Source: an uncultured Luteitalea sp.
Lineage (GTDB): Bacteria; Acidobacteriota; Vicinamibacteria; Vicinamibacterales; Vicinamibacteraceae
DNA: 64,000 nucleotides
Assembly: GCA_934541105.1 (NCBI GenBank)
Contig: CAKTDA010000007.1
Span: forward strand, 186,001 to 250,000
Direction of reading: 5' to 3'
The position numbers and the translations under genes are program-made. Position 1 is the stretch's first letter. Each line of letters begins with the position of its first letter. Shown piece after piece: positions 17,027-24,501 of this stretch. Under the pieces are notes generated by a model, which worked only from the letters and a program-made list of their open reading frames with translations, searched no databases and was not told the origin of the DNA.

Positions 17027-17437
17027 TTAGTCGGTCCTCACGCCGAGCCCGCGCTCGAACAGCAGCGCGAGGATGGTGGCCATGACGACGGCGGCGACGA
17101 TCGCGCCGCGCCAGCGGAGACCCGTGAGCCGCAGGAACACGAGCAGGAACACGCCGGTGGACACGCCGTATGGCGCGACGCGCCAGAGCAGCGCATAGCC
17201 CGCAAGGGCGGCCATCGTGACGGGAATCGCACGGTGATGCCGCACGACAGGCGGCGCGCCGCTGCCGGGCGACCGCAGCAGCAGGAGCGACACGGCAAAC
17301 AGCGCCACGCCAAGCACGCGCGGCATGAGTGCCGGACCGGGCACGCCGCCCGATCCGGGGGGATACGTGATTGTCACGAGCAGAACGGCGGCCGCGAGCA
17401 CGGCAAGTGCGGCGGCAACGACGCGTGGGCCGGTCAT
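17027..17437 (-). CDS. tctB: Tripartite tricarboxylate transporter small membrane subunit (TctB)
   Basis: 136-residue protein with four hydrophobic helices (VVAAALAVLAAAVLLVTIT, LMPRVLGVALFAVSLLLL, IPVTMAALAGYALLW, then a long final one), the size and topology expected of TctB. Sequence in this subunit is poorly conserved, so the call leans on its place between tctC and tctA. ATG at 17437 overlaps the tctC stop by 4 bases. It sits in the inner membrane with TctA. Confidence 0.85.
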   Translation of the reverse strand: MTGPRVVAAALAVLAAAVLLVTITYPPGSGGVPGPALMPRVLGVALFAVSLLLLRSPGSGAPPVVRHHRAIPVTMAALAGYALLWRVAPYGVSTGVFLLVFLRLTGLRWRGAIVAAVVMATILALLFERGLGVRTD

Positions 17438-18402
17438 GCGCGCACGAACCCGAACTCGCGCACGAGGCCTGCGTAGCGCGTGGTCTCGGCGGCGACGAAC
17501 GCGCGGAAGCCCGCGGCGTCGAGCGGCTGGACGTCGAGGCCGGCGGTCTTGCAGTACGTCAGGAACGCCGGCTGCTGGAACGCCGCAAGTATCTCCTGTT
17601 CGAGCCGTGCCAGCCGATCGGGCGCCACGCCTCTGGGCACCATGAACCCGCCCCATGCCTCGAAGATCAGGTCGAGGCCTTCACTCGCGAATGTCACCGC
17701 CTCGGGGAACACCGGCGACGGGGCGTCGGCCATGATGCCGAGCAGCCGCACCGCTCCGCCGCGCACGAGCGCCTGCACTTCCGGCACGCCCGCCATCACG
17801 GCATCGACGTGTCCGCCGAGCAGCGCCGTGGTCGAGGGCCCCGATCCCGGGAAGGGCGCGAACACGAACTCGCGGCCGAGTGCGCGCCCGAGCGCGAGCA
17901 TCCCGAGGTGCCACACGCTCAACGGGCCCGCTGCGCCCATCGCGATGTGCGCACCACCCCGGGCGGCATCGAGGAATTCGCGCAGCGTGCGATAGGGCGA
18001 ACTGGTCGAGACGGCAAGCGCCGCCGGCGCGCGATGGTGACGCGCCAGCAGGTCGAAGTCGTCGATCGAGAGGTCCACGTAGCGCAGGTGCGGGACGATG
18101 GCGAGTTCGACCGGCGCGTAGCCGACGATGTAGCCGTCAGGGTCGGCGTGCTTGACGGCGGAAAACGCCACGGCGCCCATCGCGCCCACGCGGTTCTCGC
18201 AGAGCACGGGCACGCCAAGGGTGTCGTTCAGGCCGCGCGACGTGAATCGCGCGACCGTGTCGGACATGCCACCCGGGGCCGCGTGGACGACGACGCGGAC
18301 GTCGCGCGCCGGCCAGGGGCCCTCCTCGCGCTGGCACGCGGAGGCGACGAGTGACGTCGTCGCGGCAATCCCCATCTGCAGGACGGTCCTGCGCGACAAC
18401 AC
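17434..18402 (-). CDS. tctC: Tripartite tricarboxylate transporter substrate-binding protein (TctC/Bug family)
   Basis: 322-residue extracytoplasmic solute receptor. The mature part starts with VRVVVHAAPGGMSDTVAR, the Bug-family ligand-loop signature (PGGxxDxxAR), and ends with a typical helix-rich C-terminal lobe. The start is hard to place; GTG at 18402 is chosen because it gives MLSRRTVLQMGIAATTSLVA, a twin-arginine signal that ends in a lipobox-like VASAC, so the protein may be a Tat-exported lipoprotein rather than a free periplasmic protein. GTG codons at 18435 and 18456 are alternatives. It lies 40 bases after the HpcH/HpaI aldolase stop. The bound ligand is likely a carboxylated breakdown product from this locus. 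Confidence 0.88.
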   Translation of the reverse strand: MLSRRTVLQMGIAATTSLVASACQREEGPWPARDVRVVVHAAPGGMSDTVARFTSRGLNDTLGVPVLCENRVGAMGAVAFSAVKHADPDGYIVGYAPVELAIVPHLRYVDLSIDDFDLLARHHRAPAALAVSTSSPYRTLREFLDAARGGAHIAMGAAGPLSVWHLGMLALGRALGREFVFAPFPGSGPSTTALLGGHVDAVMAGVPEVQALVRGGAVRLLGIMADAPSPVFPEAVTFASEGLDLIFEAWGGFMVPRGVAPDRLARLEQEILAAFQQPAFLTYCKTAGLDVQPLDAAGFRAFVAAETTRYAGLVREFGFVRA

Positions 18403-18442
18403 ATGGGATCCCGCGACCCTGGTCCCGCCACCCACTGCGCGA

Positions 18443-19252
18443 TCAGTACGCGGCACGCTCACCACCGGTCGCGCGGCCGAGCGGATCGAGCCAGGCGCGC
18501 GCGCCCTCGGCAAAGAGCGTCAGGTCCGACGCCGCGTGGAACAACCGGAACCCGTCGGCCTCGAACCGCTGCAGCGATTCGGGGGAGGCGACGGGACGCC
18601 CGCAGTGCTTGCCATGCCGGTGCGCCGCGTCGCGCACGCGTTCGGCGGCCTTCAGCACCTCGGGGTGCATCATGTTGCCGCGGTATCCCATCGAGAACGA
18701 CAGGTCGCTCGTGCCGACAAACAGCACGTCCACGCCGTCGACCGCGGCAATCTCCTCGCAGCGCTCGACGCCTGCCGCTTCCTCGATCACCGCGACGACG
18801 AGCACCTGCTCGTCGGCCGAGTCGAAGTACGACGGCACGCCGGGCCACGTGGCCTCGGCGAGGCCCGCACCCGATCCGCGGCGTCCGTGCGGCGGATAGC
18901 GGCACGCACGCGCGGCAACCGCGGCGGCCTCCGGCGTGCTCGTGAACGGGAACACCACGCCGTGCACGCCCTGGTCGAGGACGCGCTTGGCCATCCACGT
19001 CTCGCCCCCGGGCACGCGCGCGATCGGCACGGCCGGCAGCCCGCGCGTCGCCAGCACGATGTGGCGCAGCGTCTCGAGCGTGATGGGGCTGTGCTCCATC
19101 TCCACCCAGAGGAAGTCGAACCCCGATCGCGCCGCGAGCGCCGCGAGATCCACGCTCGTCGCCGTAACCGGCATGCCGATCACGGACTCGCCGCGCGCCA
19201 GGCGCGCCTTGACCGGGTTCACCCAGGGCGGCGGGATGGGAGGCTCGCTCAT
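18443..19252 (-). CDS. HpcH/HpaI-family class II aldolase
   Basis: 269-residue metal-dependent pyruvate aldolase of the HpaI/GarL/RhmA family, which cleaves 2-keto-3-deoxy sugar acids or 4-hydroxy-2-ketoacids to pyruvate and an aldehyde. The general-base histidine is in FLWVEMEHSPIT, the conserved arginine in VPIARVPGGE, and metal ligands in VVAVIEEAAG (Glu) and LFVGTSDLS (Asp). ATG at 19252 overlaps the upstream glycosidase stop by 4 bases (ATGA). Its link to a TTT transporter and a secreted glycosidase suggests it splits a 2-keto-3-deoxy-aldonate or aldarate. Exact substrate (glucarate, rhamnonate or other) is not determined. Confidence 0.85.
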   Translation of the reverse strand: MSEPPIPPPWVNPVKARLARGESVIGMPVTATSVDLAALAARSGFDFLWVEMEHSPITLETLRHIVLATRGLPAVPIARVPGGETWMAKRVLDQGVHGVVFPFTSTPEAAAVAARACRYPPHGRRGSGAGLAEATWPGVPSYFDSADEQVLVVAVIEEAAGVERCEEIAAVDGVDVLFVGTSDLSFSMGYRGNMMHPEVLKAAERVRDAAHRHGKHCGRPVASPESLQRFEADGFRLFHAASDLTLFAEGARAWLDPLGRATGGERAAY

Positions 19253-21651
19253 CGTGCTGTCGAATCCTTGATCAACCACACCTCGCCCACCTGGTTGCCC
19301 CGGCCGGCCCCACCGATGCCCGGCTCGACCCGCCATGTCAGCGTCAACCGCCCGTCCGCCGTGGCTGCGCGCGGAACCGCGAACTCCACGGGTGCCACCG
19401 GCGACGGCTTGGCCATCGAGCCGTGCACCTCGTGCGCCTCGTCGGCGGTCAGCCGCACGCGCACGTTCTGGCTGTAGACGTCGCCGGCATAGACCACGCG
19501 CACCGTGTACGACGCCTCCGGATCCAGGCCCTCGTACTGCATCTGCAGGGCGCCATCGTAGAACGCCTCGGCATGGCTCATCCAGGACATCCGCCAGTTG
19601 GGCACCATGCCGAACCCCGTGAGTCCCGGATGATACGGCCCCGGGTCGTCGCGGAAGTCGGGCGGCGCCACGAGGCGCGGCTGTGCGCCCGGCACGCCGA
19701 GATCGTCGTAGAAGCCGCCGGGGCCTGGATCGGTCCAGCGCGCAATGCGGCCGAGCGCGACGACCTTCTCGCGCTCCGAGGGGAGGGCGCGCACCGCCGC
19801 AAATTGCTCGGCCAGCCACACGCGATCGTTGAGCGGCGCATCGATCAGGTCGAGGTTCGCACCCCGCCCGACGCCGATCGCGCGGTACAGCGGCACCGAC
19901 AACTGCATCCGCACGCTCTGGTAGAGCGCCTCGGCGAGCTGGAACACGCGTGTCCGCAGGTCCGGGGCCACCGGCTGCGTCCCGGCCGCCAGGTGGCGCT
20001 CGGCCTCCAGCATGGCCGTCGCCGCGCCGAGGCTCAGGGCATTCGAGAGCGCACCCATCGCCTGCTGCTGGGCCTGCTGCTCGTGAATCAGGCGCCGCCT
20101 GACGAACGCATCGTAGTAGGCGCGATAGAGCGCCTGCTGGAAGCGCCAGTTGAGGAGGTCGCGCGGCGCCGCGGTCCGCTCCATGGCCTTGAAGCGCTCG
20201 AGGGTTCGCTCCACGCCGACGTTGCCGGCGAGGGGGCCGCGCCAGTTCTCCTCGAGTGCCAGCAGGCCCGACGACAGCGACTCGGTGTAGGCAGGCCCGA
20301 CGAAGTAGCGCGCATACTCGCGCAGCGTGTCGCGCACGTCGCCCTTCGGGTTCCAGCCAAGTGCGCTCCACACGATCTTGTTGACGTCGTCGTTGCACCC
20401 TTCCGAGTACGTCAGGAAGTCGGGCGCGACCGACAGCCACTTCGCGAACACCGCGGCCTGGTCGAGCGGGCGCGGGTTGATCGGCTCGCGTTCCAGCGTG
20501 CGTGCGTACGCGCCGTCCCACAGCGGCACGGGGTACTCGGCCCGAATCGTGTGCGTGATGTCGGGGTACCTGCGCAGCTTGTACTGCGGCGGGATGCGCT
20601 TGCGCACGGTCGCCAGCGTGTCGCGATTCTGCGGACCGATGACGATGCCCGTCAGCCACGCGGGCTGCTTCGCCATGAGGCCGTAGAAGGTCTCCATCCA
20701 TTCCGCGGTGAACCCCTGCGGCGACAGCCACATCGTCACGCGCGGATGGAACCGGCGCAGGTTCGCGGTCTGCCGCTCGAGCAGGCCGAACATCACCGAC
20801 GGCTCGGTGTGGCCGGGGTCGCCGCCGGGCACGAAGACGGCATCGAGCCGCGGCAGCTGCTTCAGCACGCCCTCCCACTCGGCGATCGCCTTTGCGACCT
20901 GTTCCGGCGTCGTGTAGGAGTCGTCGAGGGCCGGGTACCATGCCCACACGTCGAGGCCGTACTTGTCGGCGAGCCGCGACATGGTGACCATCATCTCCAT
21001 CTGCGGCCGCGGGAAGTGCGGGCTGTCGGCCGCATCGTCGGACCGTGGCGGAATCAGCTCGATGGCATTGGTGCCGAACACCGCGAGGTCGCGGATGTAC
21101 TGCTCCCACTGGCGCTCGTCCCATGCGTCGTAGGAGTTCGTCTTCGGCCGATACCCGAGCTGGTGGCCGCGCAAGGCCACGACCGGAGTCTCGGTGACGT
21201 CGAGCGGCGCAGGCAGCGTCACCGTCTCCCGGGCGATGTCCATCGCGCGCAGCAGGCGACCGACGCCAAAGAGCACGCCGCGCTCGTCGGCACCGGCAAT
21301 CACGACGCCGTCACGGCTGCTGGCGATGCGGTAGCCCTCCGCGCCCGGTGCGGCACCACCCAGGCGGGCGGCGAGCGCACCGCGCCGGAGCGTTGCCAGC
21401 CGGCCGAGGTGAATCGCCGCGCCGGACGCCGGGCGCTCGCCGGTCGTCCAGCGGGCAAGCGAACGCTTCGTCACTTCTTCGAGGAGCATCGTCGCGGCCG
21501 CGCGCTCGCGGGGTGTGGCATCGGCGGCCACGACGATGGTTGCGGTCGTGAGATCGAGGGGCTGTGGGGCCCGATCCTGTGCATGCACGGGGGCCGGGAG
21601 GGCACACAGCCAGACGAGGAGAGCGAGACAGGTGCGGACGGGGGCGAGCAT
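19249..21651 (-). CDS. Secreted glycoside-hydrolase-like protein with GH67/GH20b-type N-terminal domain
   Basis: 800-residue secreted protein; signal peptide about residues 1-25 ending APVHAQ. Residues about 32-140 look like the alpha/beta domain found before GH20, GH67 and GH115 catalytic domains: ATPRERAAATMLLEEVTKRS, then GYRIASSRDGVVIAGADERG. A putative TIM barrel follows, with DVWAWYPALDDSY and FVPGGDPGHTEP as acidic candidates for catalysis, then helical and beta-rich C-terminal parts. No exact GH family is claimed. ATG at 21651 is supported by a GGAGG Shine-Dalgarno 8 bases upstream and by the signal peptide; longer frames run into the AT-rich promoter. First gene of the operon with the HpcH/HpaI aldolase and tctCBA, so it probably releases the acidic sugar that TctABC imports. 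Confidence 0.72.
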   Translation of the reverse strand: MLAPVRTCLALLVWLCALPAPVHAQDRAPQPLDLTTATIVVAADATPRERAAATMLLEEVTKRSLARWTTGERPASGAAIHLGRLATLRRGALAARLGGAAPGAEGYRIASSRDGVVIAGADERGVLFGVGRLLRAMDIARETVTLPAPLDVTETPVVALRGHQLGYRPKTNSYDAWDERQWEQYIRDLAVFGTNAIELIPPRSDDAADSPHFPRPQMEMMVTMSRLADKYGLDVWAWYPALDDSYTTPEQVAKAIAEWEGVLKQLPRLDAVFVPGGDPGHTEPSVMFGLLERQTANLRRFHPRVTMWLSPQGFTAEWMETFYGLMAKQPAWLTGIVIGPQNRDTLATVRKRIPPQYKLRRYPDITHTIRAEYPVPLWDGAYARTLEREPINPRPLDQAAVFAKWLSVAPDFLTYSEGCNDDVNKIVWSALGWNPKGDVRDTLREYARYFVGPAYTESLSSGLLALEENWRGPLAGNVGVERTLERFKAMERTAAPRDLLNWRFQQALYRAYYDAFVRRRLIHEQQAQQQAMGALSNALSLGAATAMLEAERHLAAGTQPVAPDLRTRVFQLAEALYQSVRMQLSVPLYRAIGVGRGANLDLIDAPLNDRVWLAEQFAAVRALPSEREKVVALGRIARWTDPGPGGFYDDLGVPGAQPRLVAPPDFRDDPGPYHPGLTGFGMVPNWRMSWMSHAEAFYDGALQMQYEGLDPEASYTVRVVYAGDVYSQNVRVRLTADEAHEVHGSMAKPSPVAPVEFAVPRAATADGRLTLTWRVEPGIGGAGRGNQVGEVWLIKDSTAR

Positions 21652-21683
21652 TGACGGTGCCTCCGGGAGGGAGCGCGAAGATG

Positions 21684-21732
21684 CCATTTTGAAAGTCGTT
21701 CCATTTTCTACACCATGTGTTTTATAAATGGC
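21684..21732. promoter_or_regulatory. AT-rich divergent promoter/operator region
   Basis: Between the leftward operon (start 21651) and the RraA-family gene. CCATTTT occurs at 21684-21690 and 21701-21707 (17 bases apart), with an inverted AAATGG at 21726-21731. A plus-strand -10 TATAAA lies at 21723-21728. On the minus strand TTTCAAAATG (21694-21685) resembles TTTCAAAAATG at 9672-9682 in the other AT-rich gap of the locus. A likely target is the adjacent IclR regulator, by context only. Confidence 0.45.
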
Positions 21733-22438
21733 AACACCAACGCCGAGTGAGCCCATGCCGCGCCTGACGCCCGAACAACTGGCGGCGCTTGCCGCCATCG
21801 ACAGTCCGACCGTCGCCAACGCGATCGAGCGCTTCGCGGTGCGACGCCGCGTTGACGGCTACGCGGACCGCGACCTGCGCTGCGTCTTCCCGCAACTGGG
21901 GACGATGGCGGGGTATGCCCTGACGTGTACGGCCGACAGCACGACCGAAGGGCGCGCGGACGGGGCCGGCCTGCTCGGGCTGTGGGCGGCCCTCGAGGCG
22001 GCGCCGAAACCGGCGGTGCTCGTGATCAAGGACGTCGGGCCCGACCCGCGGCGCGGGTGTCACATGGGCGAGATCATGGCGACCACGGCAAAGGCACTCG
22101 GCGCGGTCGGCTGCGTGTCGGACGGCGGATTGCGCGACGTGCGTGAAGTCGAGGCCCTCGGCGGCTTCCAGTACTTCTGCCCCGGCTTCGTCGTGTCGCA
22201 CGGCCAGCCCGTGATCCTCGACGTCGGCGTGCCCGTGGAGATTCACGGCTTGCCCGTCGCGCCGGGCGACCTGCTGCATGGCGACGTGAACGGCCTGCTC
22301 GTGGTGCCCGCGGCGATTGCGGGCGACGTGGCGGCGGCGTGTGACGAGGTGAGGCGCGAGGAGCGTGCACTGCTCGACCTCATCACCGCGCCGGGCTTCT
22401 CGGTGGAGGCACTGCGTCAATGGAAGCTGACGCATTGA
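21728..22438 (+). CDS. RraA/4-hydroxy-4-methyl-2-oxoglutarate aldolase family protein
   Basis: 236-residue protein of the RraA-like superfamily, which includes HMG/CHA pyruvate aldolases and oxaloacetate decarboxylases as well as the RNase E inhibitor RraA. The active-site motif GCVSDGGLRDVREV has the metal-binding Asp and the Arg seen in catalytic members, and LLHGDVNGLLVVP is the family C-terminal signature. An enzymatic role with a 2-keto acid fits the neighbouring aldolases better than RNase control. ATG at 21728 overlaps the probable TATAAA -10, so the later ATG at 21755 (MPRLTPEQLAAL) may be the true start. It is divergent from the glycosidase-tct operon and convergent with the IclR gene (8-base gap). 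Confidence 0.82.
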   Translation: MATPTPSEPMPRLTPEQLAALAAIDSPTVANAIERFAVRRRVDGYADRDLRCVFPQLGTMAGYALTCTADSTTEGRADGAGLLGLWAALEAAPKPAVLVIKDVGPDPRRGCHMGEIMATTAKALGAVGCVSDGGLRDVREVEALGGFQYFCPGFVVSHGQPVILDVGVPVEIHGLPVAPGDLLHGDVNGLLVVPAAIAGDVAAACDEVRREERALLDLITAPGFSVEALRQWKLTH

Positions 22439-22446
22439 AGGACGGC

Positions 22447-23268
22447 CTACGGCTTCTTCAGTGCCGTGCCGGTCTGCGCCGCGGCGTCGCGCACGGCCGC
22501 GATGATCTTCTTCTGGAGCGCCTTGTCGCGCAGGCGCATCTTCGGCAGCGAGAGGCTGATGGCCCCGACCACGAGGCCGTCGGGGCCGACGACGGGCGCG
22601 CCGAAGCAGCAGCCTTCGAGGACGCTCTCCTCCGCGTCGGTCGAGTACCCCTGGGTGCGGACGCGCTCGTATTCCTGCTTCAACGCGACCTCGTCGGTCA
22701 CCGTATGCTCGGTGAACCGATGGTTCCCGTAGCTTCGCCGCAGGCGCTCCACCACGTCGTCCGGCTGGAAGGCCGTGATGGCCTTGCCGAGCGAGCTCGC
22801 GTGCGGGGGCAGGATGCGGCCCACCGTGTTGGCCATGCGGATCAGGTGCGGGCTGTCGAGCGTGGCGACGACCTCGATGCGGTTGTCGAAGTGCATCGCG
22901 AGCGTGATCGTCTCGCCGAACTCGCGGCTCAGGGTCCGCATGTGCGGCAGGGCGGCATCCACGAGATCGGTCACGCGCTTGCCGTCGCCCCATACCCGCA
23001 GGTCGGACGCCAGCCCGTAGGCGCCGTCGGCAGTGCGATCGACGTAGCCCGAGACCTCGAGGGTGTGCAGGAGACGGAACACCGAGCTCTTGGCGAGGCC
23101 GACGCTCGTGGCGACGTCGGCGAGGCCGAGGGGTTGCTCGCTCTTGCGGAGCACCGCGAGGATCTCGAGCGCGCGCCCGATGACCTTGGAGTAGTACTTG
23201 TCGTCGCGGGGGCGCGATCCCGGCTTGCGGGCCGCGGCGGCAGGAGGTCGAGGGGTTCGCACTGGCAT
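22447..23268 (-). CDS. IclR-family transcriptional regulator
   Basis: 273-residue regulator. A winged helix-turn-helix near residues 30-95 (ALEILAVLRKSEQPLGLADVATSVGLAKSSVFRLL, here read in two parts) binds DNA, and the C-terminal IclR effector domain contains the typical HASSLGKAITAF, GCCFGAPVVGPDG and VVGAISLSLP segments. IclR proteins often sense small organic acids and control nearby catabolic genes, so the flanking aldolase and transporter operons are probable targets. ATG at 23268 is chosen because ATG at 23283 is part of a TACAAT -10-like box (23287-23282, minus strand) with 13 bases to 23268. A basic, Pro/Ala-rich N-terminal extension precedes the HTH. Confidence 0.9.
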   Translation of the reverse strand: MPVRTPRPPAAAARKPGSRPRDDKYYSKVIGRALEILAVLRKSEQPLGLADVATSVGLAKSSVFRLLHTLEVSGYVDRTADGAYGLASDLRVWGDGKRVTDLVDAALPHMRTLSREFGETITLAMHFDNRIEVVATLDSPHLIRMANTVGRILPPHASSLGKAITAFQPDDVVERLRRSYGNHRFTEHTVTDEVALKQEYERVRTQGYSTDAEESVLEGCCFGAPVVGPDGLVVGAISLSLPKMRLRDKALQKKIIAAVRDAAAQTGTALKKP

Positions 23269-23333
23269 CCGGTGTTCCCGCATTGTACCGCCCGCGTTCC
23301 CGCCGGCCACACGCCGGCTCCGGAGACCCCCTG

Positions 23334-24422
23334 ATGCGTTACCTCGCGTTTACGGCCCCCGTCCTCCTTGCCGGCGTCGTCACCGCCACGCCGGTCCACG
23401 CGCAAGCTGCCGCGACCGCACCCGTCGTCACCCGCGTGTTCGGGCCGGAAACCCCGACAGGCCCCTACAAGCACCCGGCCAGTGCCACCGAGTTGTCGAA
23501 CGGCGACCTGTACCTGGTGTACTACGGCGGCCAGGGCGAGTACGCCCGCGACACGACGGTGTTCGGCGCCCGGCTCCGGAAGGGCACGACGACGTGGGAC
23601 GCGCCTGTGGCGATTGCGCGCGACCCCTTCCGGTCGGTAGGGAACGGCGTCGTGTGGCAGGCGCCCGACGGTCTCGTCTGGCTGTTCTACGTGGTGCGCT
23701 TCGGCGAGACCTGGAGCACGTCGCGCATCCAGGCCAAGGTCTCGCGCGACATGGCGCAGACGTGGTCGGATGCCTTCCCGCTGGCGCTCGAGGCGGGGAT
23801 GATGGTGCGCAACAGCCCGATCGTGCTGCACGATGGCGCCTACCTGCTGCCCGTCTACTACGAGGACGGCCACGACACCGAGAGCGTCGGGCCGAAGAGC
23901 ACGTCACGCTTCCTGCGCTACGACCCGAAGGCGCAGACCTGGACGACGCTCGGCGAGATCCGATCGCCGCGCGGCAACATCCAGCCTGCGGTCGTGGAAA
24001 TCGCGCCGGGACACCTCATTGCCTATGCCCGTCGGGGCGGCGGCTACGGCCCCACCGAGAACGGCTGGCTCGTGCGTGCCGAGTCGCGTGACGGCGGCCG
24101 CACATGGACGGAGGGCCGCGACTCGACGTTCCCGAACCCGAACTCCGCGGTCGACTTCCTGAAGCTCTCGTCGGGCGCGCTCCTGCTTGTCTACAACGAC
24201 CACATGTGGAAGCGCACCCCGCTGATGCTGGCGCTCTCGGACGATAGCGACCGCTCGTACCCGATCAGGCGGGCCCTCGCGAGCGGCGACAACAGCTATG
24301 CGTACCCGGTCGCCTTCCAGTCGCGCGACGGCCGCATCCACATCGTCTACACCTCGGATGGCCGCAAGGTGGTCAACCACGCGGTGCTGACGGAGGCCTG
24401 GATCCGGGCGGGTGATCGCTGA
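23334..24422 (+). CDS. Secreted sialidase-superfamily (BNR) protein
   Basis: 362 residues with a standard Sec signal peptide (about 1-22, ending VHAQA). The rest is a beta-propeller of the sialidase superfamily: Asp-box-like VSRDMAQTWSDA and ESRDGGRTWTEG, plus NGDLYLVYYGGQG, DGLVWLFYVVR, GALLLVYNDHMW and DGRIHIVYTSDGRK at the blade edges. It resembles the exo-sialidase-like proteins of Planctomycetes and Acidobacteria. ATG at 23334 has a GGAG Shine-Dalgarno 8 bases upstream. It is divergent from the IclR gene with 65 bases between starts, so that gap probably holds shared control sites. Substrate unknown; with the Tat-exported protein at 14020 it makes two propeller enzymes in one locus. Confidence 0.82.
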   Translation: MRYLAFTAPVLLAGVVTATPVHAQAAATAPVVTRVFGPETPTGPYKHPASATELSNGDLYLVYYGGQGEYARDTTVFGARLRKGTTTWDAPVAIARDPFRSVGNGVVWQAPDGLVWLFYVVRFGETWSTSRIQAKVSRDMAQTWSDAFPLALEAGMMVRNSPIVLHDGAYLLPVYYEDGHDTESVGPKSTSRFLRYDPKAQTWTTLGEIRSPRGNIQPAVVEIAPGHLIAYARRGGGYGPTENGWLVRAESRDGGRTWTEGRDSTFPNPNSAVDFLKLSSGALLLVYNDHMWKRTPLMLALSDDSDRSYPIRRALASGDNSYAYPVAFQSRDGRIHIVYTSDGRKVVNHAVLTEAWIRAGDR

Positions 24423-24423
24423 C

Positions 24424-24441
24424 CGTCGGACGTGTCCGACG
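24424..24441. repeat. Small palindrome, family B copy 2
   Basis: Perfect inverted repeat CGTCGGAC-GT-GTCCGACG immediately after the stop of the BNR protein gene. Same size and loop length as copies at 1025 and 48001, with a C:G to T:A compensatory change in the stem. Its place right after a stop suggests a role at the transcript end. Confidence 0.65.
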
Positions 24442-24488
24442 CGGGCGGCATCGACCCATTCCCCTCTACAAGAGCGGGTGTGACGCGC

Positions 24489-24494
24489 TACAGT
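24489..24494 (+). promoter_or_regulatory. -10 box (TACAGT) for leaderless start at 24502
   Basis: TACAGT ends 7 bases before GTG 24502 and overlaps the alternative GTG at 24493. No Shine-Dalgarno sequence. This would be the promoter at the head of the main polysaccharide cluster. Confidence 0.5.
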
Positions 24495-24501
24495 GCTGCG
24501 C

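Noticed and set aside
21728..22438. RNase E inhibitor RraA
   Set aside because: Catalytic-type SDGGLRD motif and catabolic context fit the aldolase branch of the superfamily better.
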